DNA from: Marinifilum breve
Lineage (GTDB): Bacteria > Bacteroidota > Bacteroidia > Bacteroidales > Marinifilaceae
Reading direction: 5' to 3'
Length of the DNA: 64,000 nucleotides
Assembly (NCBI RefSeq): GCF_003202155.1
Contig: NZ_QFLI01000001.1
Span: 434,001 to 498,000, forward strand
Shown here: in pieces, positions 9,901-19,189 of the stretch
How the letters are laid out: every line of letters begins with the position of its first letter
Position numbering within the stretch: position 1 is the stretch's first letter
The notes under the pieces: model-generated
Database searches by the model: none
What the model was told of the DNA's origin: nothing
Seen by the model: only the letters and a program-made list of their open reading frames with translations
Made by a program: the position numbers and the translations under genes

Positions 9901-9908
9901 TATCTTTG
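9901..9908 (+). promoter_or_regulatory. Candidate -7 promoter element for the divergent regulator
   Basis: TATCTTTG matches TAnnTTTG and lies about 49 bases before the ATG at 9957. No good -33 TTTG is found 19-21 bases upstream, so it may be weak or activator-dependent. Confidence 0.35.
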
Positions 9909-9956
9909 ATTTTCACAAAGGATTTTAATTATTAACCAACTCTCTCATATAAAATA

Positions 9957-12485
9957 ATGCGATTAATCAATTGCTTAATTCTTCTGTTAGTTTTTATTCC
10001 TGATTTGTTTGCAGATCATGGAGTCTATTTTAAATCTAATGAAGTAAATAAAGAAAATCGAACTGGCATTGATATTACACACAATGGCAATATTTCCTAT
10101 ACCAATAACTTTACAATTCATTTTAATTTATCTTTTCGAGAATCTGAAACACACTATGGCGAAATCCTTTCTCTTAAAGAAGCCAATAATAAAAACCTGA
10201 TTCAGGTTACATACAGAATGCCAGACTTATTTGTGATACACAATAAGCGTGAAACAAAATTCCATTTAGATCTAAACAAAGAAGAAATTCAAAACAACCG
10301 ATGGATTGATTTTGAACTACGTATAGATGCGATTAATAATAAAATTAATCTCCAATTTGCAGACAAAAAACTGCAATCAGATATTGATTTTCCGCAGAAT
10401 TCTGATTTTGCATTATCTTTGGGTGTAATCAATAAATATGGATTCTTTATTGATGAAGTGCCTTCTATTTCGATAAAAGATTTAAGTATTAGAATTGATG
10501 GAGCTCCCAGACATTTGTGGCCATTCAAAAAAACAGATAATTTCCTGGTAAAAGATATTCTCTCCAGTAAAACGGCTAAAGTTTACAATCCTGATTGGGT
10601 AATTGATTATCACAATAAGTGGGAGAAAATACAAAGTTTAAATTTCTCTTCATTGCCTTCATTATTGTACGACAAAAAAAGTGAACAAATCCAGTTCATA
10701 TTCATGGATGGTACAATACAAAGTTTTGATCCGTTAACAAAAACCCTCTCGGTTATAAATGAAAAAGTTGATGGTTTTCCTTGTTTTGAAAAAGCACAGC
10801 AAATTATTTATAACAAGAATGGAAATATAACTACCTACAGTTATAACCAGAACTTGATTTCCTCCTATGATTCGATTAACAATTCATGGAACAACAAAAA
10901 AGAATCTACTGAGGATGACACTCCTAAACTGTGGCATCACAACAAATTACTTCATCCTAAAACTAAAAACATCACCACTTTATGTGGATATGGCTATTAT
11001 TCTTATTTCAATGATATCTTATCTTTTAATACAGAAACCAATAATTGGGATAAATTAAACTTTACTGGAGATACAATAAAGCCAAGATACCTTGCTTCTT
11101 TAGGACAGTCTGGAAAAAACTCAAACTGTTACTACATTTTTGGTGGCCTGGGAAATTCTATGGGCAAGCAAATCTTAGGAAAAGAGTTCTATTACGATTT
11201 GCATAAAATTGATTTCAAAAATCAAAAAATAACCCACTTATGGGACTACAAATGTGACGACCAATTTCAGTATTTGCCAATTAATAGCATGAAAGTTACT
11301 GCCAATGATAGTAGTTTCTATACTTTAATGTTTTCCTCATCAAAACAAAACACTTATTTAAGAGCCATTAAAGGGTTTATAAACGAGGCAGGAATTGCAT
11401 TTATAGGTGATAGTATCCCGTATAATTTCCTTGATATTGATTCTTTTGCTGACCTTTACTACTGGAATAGTGAAAATAAACTCATCGCAATTACCTCTCA
11501 TAAAAAAGAAGATTTGAGCCATGAGGTTAATATTTATACAATCAGTTACGAACCTGGGAACAAAGACAATTTTGATATTAACGGAGTAGAATTACCTCTC
11601 TCGGTTAAAATATTTTACTCTTTACTTGTGATTTGTATCATTCTTCTAGGATTATTTATAGTCAGGAAAGTTAGACAGGATCGTAGAACAACTGAAATAC
11701 AAACAGCCTACACTTCAACAGAAATATTTGAAGCTCCAATATCTGATTATGAAGCTCCAAAGCAAAATGCCATTATCTTATTTGGAGGTTTTCAGGTTTT
11801 TGATAACAAAGGAAAAGATATTACCTATAGATTTAGTCCAACCCTAAAAGAACTATTTCTATTAATCCTTTTAAATACAATTAATGAAGGAAATGGAATA
11901 TCTTCTAAAAGAATACAAGAATATTTATGGCCTGATAAATCGGAAAGCAACGCAAAAAACAACAGAGGAGTTAACATCAAAAAATTGAGAGGTATTCTTG
12001 AGGATTTACCAGGGACTGAAGTAGTTTTTGACAATAATTATTGGAAAATCATTCTTCCAGAAAATATTTTTTGCGATTTAGAATATGTTCGAAATGCAAT
12101 AAAATTGATACGAGAACAGGGTAATATTGAAAATCTAGCTGAAATCATCATCATTCTTCAAAGAGGTTCAATGCTTCAAGATATCTTCCCAGAATGGTTA
12201 GATTCATTTAAAGACTCAAATACAGGATTAATTGTAAGCACCTTAGAAGAGATTCTTAAAGATGATAATATTGACAAAGCAATTAGCCTTGCCATATCTA
12301 ATGTCATATTCCAATTTGATCAGATGAATGAAACTGCTCTAAAAACAAAGTGTCATTTGTTGGCATCACAAGGAAAGCATAGCCTGGCAATAGAAACATT
12401 TGAACACTACAGGAAACTATACCTAAAATTCTACAACGAAGAATATCAATTTACATTCAAAGATATTGTATCAAAGGAGAACTAA
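9957..12485 (+). CDS. Membrane-spanning transcriptional regulator: LamG-like and beta-propeller sensor with SARP-like winged helix
   Basis: An 842-residue protein. Visible parts in order: signal peptide (LINCLILLLVFIPDLFADHG); a lectin-like beta-sandwich at about 25-195; a Kelch-like propeller region at about 225-540 (YDKKSEQIQFIFMDGTIQSF, PKLWHHNKLLHP, NCYYIFGGLGNSMG); one transmembrane helix at about 549-571 (KIFYSLLVICIILLGLFIVR); and a cytoplasmic winged helix at about 605-705 (LFGGFQVFD, LKELFLLILLN, IQEYLWPDKSES, NRGVNIKKLRGIL, YWKI). A helical BTAD-like region completes the C-terminus. No kinase or receiver domain is present, so sensing and DNA binding are in one chain. It is divergent from susC and probably activates it on binding a glycan outside the cytoplasm. 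The domain names are my reading of fold patterns. Confidence 0.75.
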   Translation: MRLINCLILLLVFIPDLFADHGVYFKSNEVNKENRTGIDITHNGNISYTNNFTIHFNLSFRESETHYGEILSLKEANNKNLIQVTYRMPDLFVIHNKRETKFHLDLNKEEIQNNRWIDFELRIDAINNKINLQFADKKLQSDIDFPQNSDFALSLGVINKYGFFIDEVPSISIKDLSIRIDGAPRHLWPFKKTDNFLVKDILSSKTAKVYNPDWVIDYHNKWEKIQSLNFSSLPSLLYDKKSEQIQFIFMDGTIQSFDPLTKTLSVINEKVDGFPCFEKAQQIIYNKNGNITTYSYNQNLISSYDSINNSWNNKKESTEDDTPKLWHHNKLLHPKTKNITTLCGYGYYSYFNDILSFNTETNNWDKLNFTGDTIKPRYLASLGQSGKNSNCYYIFGGLGNSMGKQILGKEFYYDLHKIDFKNQKITHLWDYKCDDQFQYLPINSMKVTANDSSFYTLMFSSSKQNTYLRAIKGFINEAGIAFIGDSIPYNFLDIDSFADLYYWNSENKLIAITSHKKEDLSHEVNIYTISYEPGNKDNFDINGVELPLSVKIFYSLLVICIILLGLFIVRKVRQDRRTTEIQTAYTSTEIFEAPISDYEAPKQNAIILFGGFQVFDNKGKDITYRFSPTLKELFLLILLNTINEGNGISSKRIQEYLWPDKSESNAKNNRGVNIKKLRGILEDLPGTEVVFDNNYWKIILPENIFCDLEYVRNAIKLIREQGNIENLAEIIIILQRGSMLQDIFPEWLDSFKDSNTGLIVSTLEEILKDDNIDKAISLAISNVIFQFDQMNETALKTKCHLLASQGKHSLAIETFEHYRKLYLKFYNEEYQFTFKDIVSKEN

Positions 12486-12491
12486 TCAAAC

Positions 12492-12526
12492 AAAAAGCCT
12501 GACACATAAAGCGTCAGGCTTTTTTT
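12492..12526 (+). terminator. Rho-independent terminator of the regulator gene
   Basis: A 12-bp stem (AAAAAGCCTGAC / GTCAGGCTTTTT, loop of 9) starts 7 bases after the stop codon at 12485 and is followed by T residues. Confidence 0.93.
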
Positions 12527-12545
12527 AATCTAATCTTTAACAATG

Positions 12546-12585
12546 AAAAATCCGGAAAGAGCACTATTAAATTCTCAATCCGGAT
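12546..12585 (-). terminator. Terminator of the lacI-MFS-ROK operon
   Basis: On the minus strand, ATCCGGA and TCCGGAT form a 7-bp stem, extended inside by GAG/CTC, and the stem is followed by TTTT. It lies 12 bases beyond the ROK stop codon at 12598. Confidence 0.65.
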
Positions 12586-12597
12586 ATCACACTACTA

Positions 12598-13695
12598 CTA
12601 CAAATTTTTCAATGCAAATGCATAAGCTCCAATACCTATGGCTTTGCTTGCTCCAAGTTTACTAGAACACACAGCCAAACGAGGGTTTGGATCATATTTT
12701 ATTGTCTTATCTGTTCCTGGAATTTTAATATCTGTTGAATGATTTGCCGCAAAGTCTGCAAATTCATCTTCATTATCGATATTATATACTTTCTGAACTA
12801 ATCTTGGTAAAGAATCTCCATTCGAAGTATAACATTTGCCGTTCATTTCTTCCAATGCTGCTGGCATGTATAAATCATGAGCACCTGTAAGACCTCCACC
12901 AATAACAGCTATTCCATCTGTAATTGTCAATAAATTGGCTAAACTATCGCCCAAACATTTTCCAAAAATTTTAAATGATTCCAATGCTGCATTATTATCC
13001 GGATTATTCTGATCCATAGCAATATCGTATACATCTTTTGGCATTAAATCTTTAGGATATTCGCTTTTTGCACGAGAAAGAAATTCTCTTTGTATAGCTC
13101 TTGTGCTAATTCCCTCTTCAGCAAATCGTTCTGGATAAATACGACTACTTGTTAGCCAAACCTCAGTGGCTATTGAGTTATCACCAATTAGCAATTCTTC
13201 ATTGTGGACCAAACCACCACCAAAGCCAGTTCCTAAAGTAACTCCTACAAGATTTTTATATCGTTTGGGACTTCCTGCCTGTACCAATTTGTTATTAACC
13301 TCTGGCAAAACACCACCTAGAGCTTCACCATATGCAAATAAATCACCATCGTTGTTAATAAATACGTGCATATTGAACTTCTCCTGTAGCATTGGTCCCA
13401 ATGCTACACCTCCCCTAAATGCAGGCAAATTTGGCAAATCACCAATAATACCATTTCTATAATCAGCCGGACCAGGAAAAGCAAAACTAATTGCAACCGG
13501 ATTTTCACTCAACTTATTGGACACTTCTTGAAATCCATCAACAATGGTTTGCAAACACAAATCCAAATTGTCTGCATTCGATGGTTTTCTAATTGGCTCA
13601 ACTACTTCTTCCCCACTTTTCATAGCCGAGAATACAAAATTTGTTCCTCCTGCATCAAGAGTCATTACAACTCTTTCATCTCTCCAAATATTCAT
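12598..13695 (-). CDS. ROK-family sugar kinase
   Basis: A 365-residue protein with the ASKHA sugar-kinase pattern: phosphate-binding loop LDAGGTNFVFSAM near residue 13, PGPADYRNGIIGDLPNLP, the catalytic-Asp motif NNDGDLFAYGE, and adenosine-binding GVTLGTGFGGGLV. The zinc motif CxCGxxGCxE of classical ROK proteins is absent, and no DNA-binding domain is present, so it is an enzyme and not a NagC-type repressor. It is likely to phosphorylate the hexose brought in by the MFS permease encoded 8 bp upstream. Given the adjacent GH92 genes, mannose or glucose is the best guess. Substrate specificity cannot be read directly from the sequence. Confidence 0.88.
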   Translation of the reverse strand: MNIWRDERVVMTLDAGGTNFVFSAMKSGEEVVEPIRKPSNADNLDLCLQTIVDGFQEVSNKLSENPVAISFAFPGPADYRNGIIGDLPNLPAFRGGVALGPMLQEKFNMHVFINNDGDLFAYGEALGGVLPEVNNKLVQAGSPKRYKNLVGVTLGTGFGGGLVHNEELLIGDNSIATEVWLTSSRIYPERFAEEGISTRAIQREFLSRAKSEYPKDLMPKDVYDIAMDQNNPDNNAALESFKIFGKCLGDSLANLLTITDGIAVIGGGLTGAHDLYMPAALEEMNGKCYTSNGDSLPRLVQKVYNIDNEDEFADFAANHSTDIKIPGTDKTIKYDPNPRLAVCSSKLGASKAIGIGAYAFALKNL

Positions 13696-13703
13696 TCTTA
13701 TTG

Positions 13704-14858
13704 TTACTTTCTTTTATAAAACGATAAACCGAAAATATATCCGATACAAACCAATGTTACGACAAAACCAGCCATTAATGAAAAGATATCTGCTACAGCA
13801 CCAAAAATCAATGGTACAAATGCTCCACCAATAATTGCTGTTACCATTAAGCCGGAAATTTCATTGCTACGCTCAGGCATTGCGTCAATTGTGATAGAAA
13901 ATACCAAAGGAAAAATATTTGCAAAACCTAATCCAATAAGGAAAATAGAAACAAAACCTACCACTGCGCTTGGTGCAATATATAATCCTAAAATACCAAG
14001 CATGGCAATAATAGTTGTTACCTTCAAAAATCTTGTTGGAGACATCCAGTTTAGAATAACTCCTCCTAAAAATCTACCTGTCATTAAAGCCAAAAAGAAA
14101 AATAAAGTTCCCCATAGTCCTAATTCCTTAATGTCATAATTGAACTGATGCGCTAAATAATTTGGCAATTTCGCACTCATACTAACTTCAGCTCCTACAT
14201 AAAGAAAAATAGCCAATACCATAAAAAATACATATGGATTTTTAAGCAAAGCTAATACCGAGCCGAATGATGCAGGAGTTGCCTCCTCATCCTTTTGTTC
14301 ATCAATCTTAACAACATACAAATAGATTACTGCAATTAATAGAACCACTGAGTAAATTGGGAATAAAATTTTCCAATCTAAATTCCAATATTTAGCTGCC
14401 ATAAGAGGGATTAATGCTCCAGACAAGGATCCTATTGCCTTAAAAAATTGTCCAAAAGATAAATTTCTGGAGTATTTTCCTTCTGGTGACACATCACGCA
14501 TTATAGGGTTTCCAGCAACTTGCAGTAAAGTAGCACCTGTTCCTAGCAGCAATAATGCTCCTAATAATAATCCAAAGGAGGAGAAATCTCCCAAAATTGG
14601 TAAAACTAAACCAATTAATGCAATTACCATTCCCAGCAACAATACAAACTTTCTACTTTTTCTATCTTGAAATAATGCCATTGGTACAGATAGTAATCCA
14701 AACATGATGAATCCCATGAATGTAACCAATCCAGCCATAAAATTTGTTAACTCATAATCAGCTTGTAACTGACTGGTTAGAGGTCCAACAACATCACCAA
14801 AGCCCATACAAAGAAAGGCTAGGAAAATCGGTCCTGATTTTAAATAATTGTTCTTCAT
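13704..14858 (-). CDS. FucP/GlcP-type sugar:H+ symporter (MFS)
   Basis: A 384-residue protein with about 12 hydrophobic segments, organised as in the major facilitator superfamily. The N-terminus (FLAFLCMGFGDVVGPLTSQL) and the loop FQDRKSRKFVLLLG resemble the FHS/fucose-glucose-galactose permease branch common in Bacteroidota. It probably carries a monosaccharide across the inner membrane with protons. It is the middle gene of a tight operon (10 bp after lacI, 8 bp before the ROK kinase), so import and phosphorylation are co-expressed. The sugar is inferred from the neighbouring mannosidases, not from residues. Confidence 0.88.
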   Translation of the reverse strand: MKNNYLKSGPIFLAFLCMGFGDVVGPLTSQLQADYELTNFMAGLVTFMGFIMFGLLSVPMALFQDRKSRKFVLLLGMVIALIGLVLPILGDFSSFGLLLGALLLLGTGATLLQVAGNPIMRDVSPEGKYSRNLSFGQFFKAIGSLSGALIPLMAAKYWNLDWKILFPIYSVVLLIAVIYLYVVKIDEQKDEEATPASFGSVLALLKNPYVFFMVLAIFLYVGAEVSMSAKLPNYLAHQFNYDIKELGLWGTLFFFLALMTGRFLGGVILNWMSPTRFLKVTTIIAMLGILGLYIAPSAVVGFVSIFLIGLGFANIFPLVFSITIDAMPERSNEISGLMVTAIIGGAFVPLIFGAVADIFSLMAGFVVTLVCIGYIFGLSFYKRK

Positions 14859-14868
14859 AAATAGTTAA

Positions 14869-15867
14869 TTATAAACGTTCTATTAATTTTGGTTCTAATA
14901 CAATTCTTTTGCTTATACATTCTTTTTTGTTCATTACTTCTTCTAGAATATCCACGGTATAATGGGCTATCTTTTCAATTGGTTGAGCAACAGAAGTAAC
15001 TTTTGGTTTGGAATAATCGAACAAATCAAGGTTATCAAAGCTCACAAACCTTATATCATCAATCTTCTCTTGATGAAAAATATTCATTGCCCAAATAGCA
15101 TGAGCCGTAATCTGATTATTGGTGAATACAATAGTATCCACCTGATCTTCTACCAAATGCTTTAACTGGACTTTAGTACTCTCTTTTAGATTATTATTAT
15201 CAACAATTCGAATCAAGCTATTATCAATATCAATCAGATTATCGCTTAAGGCCTCACGATAACCATCAATTCGCAATTCTAGAGAATAAACATTAGGCGT
15301 AATAGAAAGTAAGCCTATTTTTTTAGCTCCATGCTTAATTGCCTTCTGAACTGCACCCTTCATTGCATTTTTATTCTCAACAAGAATATAGTTTCCAAAA
15401 AAATCAGGATGTTCCCTATCGAAAAACACCATTGGAAAACGTTGAGCTGCCAATGTATTTAACATCCCCAAATTTTCGAAGGAGGAAGCCAGAATAAGTC
15501 CATCAACCTGTCGGTTCACAAACATATTCAGCAGTAAATCTTCTTTTTCCTGTGTTTCATCAGTACTTCCAATGATTAAATGATATCCTTTATCTGCTAA
15601 CAAATCTTCTATCAGGCGTCCAATTTTAGCATAAAACGGGTTAGATATATCGGGAATTAAATAGCCAATGGTATTGGTTTTCCCTTTTTTCAAACTTTTA
15701 GCAATCTGATTGGGCTGATAATTTACCTCACGAACGTATGCCAGTATTTTTTCTTGCGTTTTTTTACTGATATTTTTTTCATCCCCTTTATTATTCAAAA
15801 CAAAGGAAACTGTTGTTTTTGAATAACCTAGCTCCTGGGCTATATCCTTTATAGATTTCTTTTTCAA
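14869..15867 (-). CDS. LacI-family transcriptional repressor
   Basis: A 332-residue protein of usual length. The N-terminal helix-turn-helix is SIKDIAQELGYSKTTVSFVL (residues 4-23), followed by the hinge region NYQPNQIAKSLKKGKTNTIG and a periplasmic-binding-like sensor domain (YLIPDISNPFYAKIGRLIED, VDGLILAS, FDREHPDFF). It leads the operon that also encodes the permease and kinase. Two overlapping CG-centred operator-like sequences lie 15-41 bases before its start, just after a -7 box, so autoregulation is likely. The inducer is probably the imported sugar or its phosphate. Confidence 0.93.
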   Translation of the reverse strand: MKKKSIKDIAQELGYSKTTVSFVLNNKGDEKNISKKTQEKILAYVREVNYQPNQIAKSLKKGKTNTIGYLIPDISNPFYAKIGRLIEDLLADKGYHLIIGSTDETQEKEDLLLNMFVNRQVDGLILASSFENLGMLNTLAAQRFPMVFFDREHPDFFGNYILVENKNAMKGAVQKAIKHGAKKIGLLSITPNVYSLELRIDGYREALSDNLIDIDNSLIRIVDNNNLKESTKVQLKHLVEDQVDTIVFTNNQITAHAIWAMNIFHQEKIDDIRFVSFDNLDLFDYSKPKVTSVAQPIEKIAHYTVDILEEVMNKKECISKRIVLEPKLIERL

Positions 15868-15881
15868 GTTTTTTGCTTTTT

Positions 15882-15917
15882 ACTAAACCGTTTTACTAAA
15901 TCGATTTATCAAAAGTA
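15882..15917 (-). promoter_or_regulatory. Tandem LacI-type operators and -7 box of the sugar operon
   Basis: Two copies of the pattern ACTAAAyCGwTTTA occur at 15882-15895 (ACTAAACCGTTTTA) and 15895-15908 (ACTAAATCGATTTA), sharing one base. The second contains the perfect palindrome TAAATCGATTTA with the central CG that LacI-family proteins prefer. On the minus strand TACTTTTG (15910-15917) matches TAnnTTTG, so the operators cover the expected transcription start. Confidence 0.7.
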
Positions 15918-16079
15918 TGACATTTTTTGAAAGAATGAAAATTTTTATCCAAATCTCAGGTCAATTAAATAGAAATCCCTCGAATATAAGATAAGCTTGT
16001 TTAAATAAATTGTATTTTTACCTATTGTCATGCGTATTTTCACACCTTCTGCCTGATTAAATCAAATAAAAATAGACAG

Positions 16080-16877
16080 ATGAAAAACGAAAAGATTTGT
16101 GTTATTGGATGTGGTAACCTTGGTAAATCAATCGCCAAAGGATTATTAGAACATGAAGATTTTAATTCTGAAAATGTTATTGCAACCAGAAGAAAGCTCA
16201 AACTGATAGAAGATTTAAAACCACATGGTGCAGAAATTACCTCAGATAATCTTTATGCAGTTAGGAACTCTAACATCATTTTAGTGGCTGTTAAACCCTA
16301 TAATGTAGATAAAATCATTAACGAGATTAAACCTGAAATAATAGAAGATAAACACATACTGGTTTCATTGGCTACTGGTTTAGGTACTAATGAAATATCT
16401 GAGATGTTGGATGATAAAATACCTGTATTTAGAGCTATGCCAAATATTGCTGCAGATATTGGTGAATCAGTCACCTGTATTTGTGGAAAAAATTCCTCGG
16501 TTGAACATACTCAAAAAGTAAAATCGATTTTCGATGCAATAGGTGAAAGTTTAATCATTAATGAAGAATTAATGGAAGCTGCTACAATACTGGGAGCTTG
16601 CGGTATTGCATTTGTTTTTCGTTTTATTCGCGCTATGATTCAGGGAGGTATCCAAATTGGATTTGACGCAAATACAGCCAATCAAATTGTTTCGCAAACT
16701 GTAAAAGGTGCAGCTAAAATGTTGCAGGAAAACAGCAATCATCCTGAGTCGGAAATTGATAAAGTTACAACACCTAAAGGATGTACAATTGTTGGATTAA
16801 ATGAAATGGAGCATCAAGGATTCTCCTCATCACTAATCAGAGGAATTGTTACATCCTTTGAGAAAATAGAAAAGTAA
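16080..16877 (+). CDS. proC: Pyrroline-5-carboxylate reductase
   Basis: A 265-residue protein of typical length. The Rossmann NAD(P) motif is ICVIGCGNLGKSIAKGLLEH near the N-terminus, followed by ILVAVKPYNVDKI, the conserved FRAMPNIAADIGESVTCIC region, and the C-terminal signature VTTPKGCTIVGLNEMEHQGF, which corresponds to the family's TxPGGxT...L segment with GG changed to KG. It reduces pyrroline-5-carboxylate to proline in the cytoplasm. It is monocistronic here, ending at a shared terminator with the convergent protease gene. The P-K-G variation is also seen in some Bacteroidota homologues as I recall; the enzyme assignment is firm at family level. Confidence 0.9.
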   Translation: MKNEKICVIGCGNLGKSIAKGLLEHEDFNSENVIATRRKLKLIEDLKPHGAEITSDNLYAVRNSNIILVAVKPYNVDKIINEIKPEIIEDKHILVSLATGLGTNEISEMLDDKIPVFRAMPNIAADIGESVTCICGKNSSVEHTQKVKSIFDAIGESLIINEELMEAATILGACGIAFVFRFIRAMIQGGIQIGFDANTANQIVSQTVKGAAKMLQENSNHPESEIDKVTTPKGCTIVGLNEMEHQGFSSSLIRGIVTSFEKIEK

Positions 16878-16896
16878 CCTAAATTTATAAGTAAAA

Positions 16897-16924
16897 ATAA
16901 AGCCATTCTGTTAAAGAATGGCTT
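16897..16924. terminator. Hairpin between convergent proC and protease genes
   Basis: A perfect 9-bp stem AAGCCATTC / GAATGGCTT with a 7-base loop (16900-16924). The minus-strand exit reads TATTTTTAC, so it suits the protease gene best; on the plus strand no T-run follows. Confidence 0.7.
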
Positions 16925-16929
16925 ATCAT

Positions 16930-18993
16930 CTATTTTACAAGGAGTAATTTACGTTTTAAAATCTCACCATCCACATTCATTCTTAAAATATATATTCCAG
17001 CCGAGAGTCCCTTTAAATTAAATTCTATAGTATTACTATAGCTTGGTATAACTCCATTCTTCACTTCCATACCAGCACTTGAATATACACTCCAGCTTAT
17101 TTCGCTATATATAATTTTACTAAGATCAACAGTAAACTTGTCGACAGATGGATTTGGATAAACCGACAAAAGCTTGTCATAGTTCATTTCAATCTGCCTT
17201 GATACACTTGCACTACCACAATCATTTGTACCAGTCAAACTCACTGTATATTCTCCATAGTTATGGTATTCATGACTTGGACTAAGTTCTTCAGAGGTAT
17301 TTGAATCTCCTAAATTCCAAGTAAAGGAATCAAAATCTACTGATTGATTAATTAATGTTAGTTGTCTTTTTTGTATAGTATAATCAAATCTTAGCTTTGT
17401 CAAATCAATAACCTTTACATCTCTACTAATTTCTATATCTACCCCACTTGACCTATAACTAAGCTCAATTGATTTATTCCCTACAGAACTATAGGATATG
17501 TTATGAGGACCAGGTCCTACAGCTTGAGTTGGTGTAGCATCCTCCCCAAAATCCCAAAACATATTTTCAGCATCTTCATTAACAATAGCTTCTACTGTAA
17601 AATCATTTCCTACACACCTACTTCTTTCATTAATTTTAAAAGATGGATCAAACCCATTCATAATTTCTACTCCCAAATTTAATGGGTCCAACCAATATTT
17701 TAACTGTTGATTGATATTAGAGTAATTAGCCCAGCTCGATGAAAATTTGGCAAAGTAATCATTAACAGAATTGCCACAACTTGCATCACCACCTGTTAAA
17801 TCTCCAATAATTCTATGGTTCTCATCAAAGAGAGGTGATCCTGATGAACCTCCTTCTGTAGTTCCAACTTCCCAATTTAAAATTTGCCAGCTTGTATTCT
17901 CATCAAAAGTGTATCGGGCATCGGAATAGGTAGCGGTTACAGGTGCATCATTGTCAAGCGAAACCTTTTTAACATCCCCACTTGGGTGATGAATGCACGT
18001 TGTATTCACAGGAACTCTTCCTGATCTATCCCATCCTGCATAATAAGGAGAATAAGATAAAGGAGGTTGAACAGAAAGTTCCAGAAGTGTAAAGTCCAAA
18101 TTCGATGTTGTTGCTCTTAATGTAGATCCCGAAATTGATTGAGACCTCTCACCATCATTGCCTCCACACTCAGAATTTTCATAATTAAAATAAAAAATCG
18201 CAGCATCCGCAACTTCTTGTTCGTGTATAACGTGAAAAGCCGTTAATAAATAAGGCGTTCCATCCTGTCTGGTATTATTAACCAATGCTCCAGAAGCAAT
18301 CCACCCATTGTATAAAATATGACACACAGACCTTTTTTCTGTTTGCCAACCATTCCCCTCTGGGCAATTTATATCAACATTACATTCACCTGATGTCTTT
18401 ACTTTACTATCCTTTAGTAAGTTGAAAATATTCTTATAATCATGCAAAATTGTTTTTATAGACAGTTTTGCAGGAAATTCAACTTCTGAAGGTTCTATAT
18501 ATTCAATCGTAAGCTCATCACCAACTAAAGGTTCAATGGAAAATTTACCTGACTTTTTGTTATTCTCACGCGTATAAGAACCTAAAATTCTATTGGACTG
18601 ATCGTTATAAACAAATAATTGGGCTCCAAATGGTATTCTGAATTCTGAAAACTCTATACCCAAAGAATATGCACCTTCAGATTTTACTGAAAATCTCCAA
18701 ACTCTTCTACCATCGTTTAGTTCCTCCCAAACTCCATCCTTTTCAATATTATAATCTACATTAAATGAATATGCATATTGGGCATGCTTTAACTTCACAC
18801 CAAAATTACGATCATTTTCCATAATGGATTTTGATATCGCTTTAAATTTAGGAAGTTCAACAAGCTTAAGATTAGACGTAGCCGCTGCGTTTTTAAACAA
18901 TGGCTCTCCACCATGAGAAATTTGCGCTTTTACGACAATTGAGAGAAATAAAAGACTTAATAAAAGTCCTGTTCTAATTAGTTTAAATATCAT
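16930..18993 (-). CDS. Type IX-secreted trypsin-like serine protease with PKD domain
   Basis: The start is placed at ATG 18993 (MIFKLIRTGLLLSLLFLSIV, then VKAQ), giving a clean signal peptide; an upstream GTG at 19065 would bury it. The protein has about 687 residues. The catalytic triad motifs of the lysyl-endopeptidase/trypsin fold are visible: TAFHVIHEQ (His), SNLDFTLLELS (Asp) and EGGSSGSPLFDENH (Ser). A PKD-like domain follows (FTWNLGDSNTSEELSPSHEY). The C-terminus is a type IX sorting domain (SVYPNPSVDKFTVDLS ... GLSAGIYILRMNVDGEILKRK). It should be secreted and anchored or released outside the cell, cleaving proteins. P1 specificity is uncertain. Confidence 0.9.
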   Translation of the reverse strand: MIFKLIRTGLLLSLLFLSIVVKAQISHGGEPLFKNAAATSNLKLVELPKFKAISKSIMENDRNFGVKLKHAQYAYSFNVDYNIEKDGVWEELNDGRRVWRFSVKSEGAYSLGIEFSEFRIPFGAQLFVYNDQSNRILGSYTRENNKKSGKFSIEPLVGDELTIEYIEPSEVEFPAKLSIKTILHDYKNIFNLLKDSKVKTSGECNVDINCPEGNGWQTEKRSVCHILYNGWIASGALVNNTRQDGTPYLLTAFHVIHEQEVADAAIFYFNYENSECGGNDGERSQSISGSTLRATTSNLDFTLLELSVQPPLSYSPYYAGWDRSGRVPVNTTCIHHPSGDVKKVSLDNDAPVTATYSDARYTFDENTSWQILNWEVGTTEGGSSGSPLFDENHRIIGDLTGGDASCGNSVNDYFAKFSSSWANYSNINQQLKYWLDPLNLGVEIMNGFDPSFKINERSRCVGNDFTVEAIVNEDAENMFWDFGEDATPTQAVGPGPHNISYSSVGNKSIELSYRSSGVDIEISRDVKVIDLTKLRFDYTIQKRQLTLINQSVDFDSFTWNLGDSNTSEELSPSHEYHNYGEYTVSLTGTNDCGSASVSRQIEMNYDKLLSVYPNPSVDKFTVDLSKIIYSEISWSVYSSAGMEVKNGVIPSYSNTIEFNLKGLSAGIYILRMNVDGEILKRKLLLVK

Positions 18994-19189
18994 GAGATTT
19001 ATAATAGAGATTTTCAAAAATAACAATAATGCTGATAAAGTCAATCCGCAAAAGCATATAGTCACCCTAATTATTGCCTACATTCGATAATTATCTTAAA
19101 AGAATATTTCTACGATTGACAGAGTCAACACATTTTTCAAAAAAAATAATTAAATTTGATAACCGAATATTAAAACCTATTTACACCTT

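Noticed and set aside
12598-13695. ROK-family repressor (NagC/Mlc type)
   Set aside because: There is no N-terminal helix-turn-helix and the operon already has a LacI repressor; it reads as a kinase.
18994-19065. Longer N-terminus of the secreted protease from GTG 19065
   Set aside because: It would place 24 extra residues before a clean signal peptide that begins at ATG 18993.
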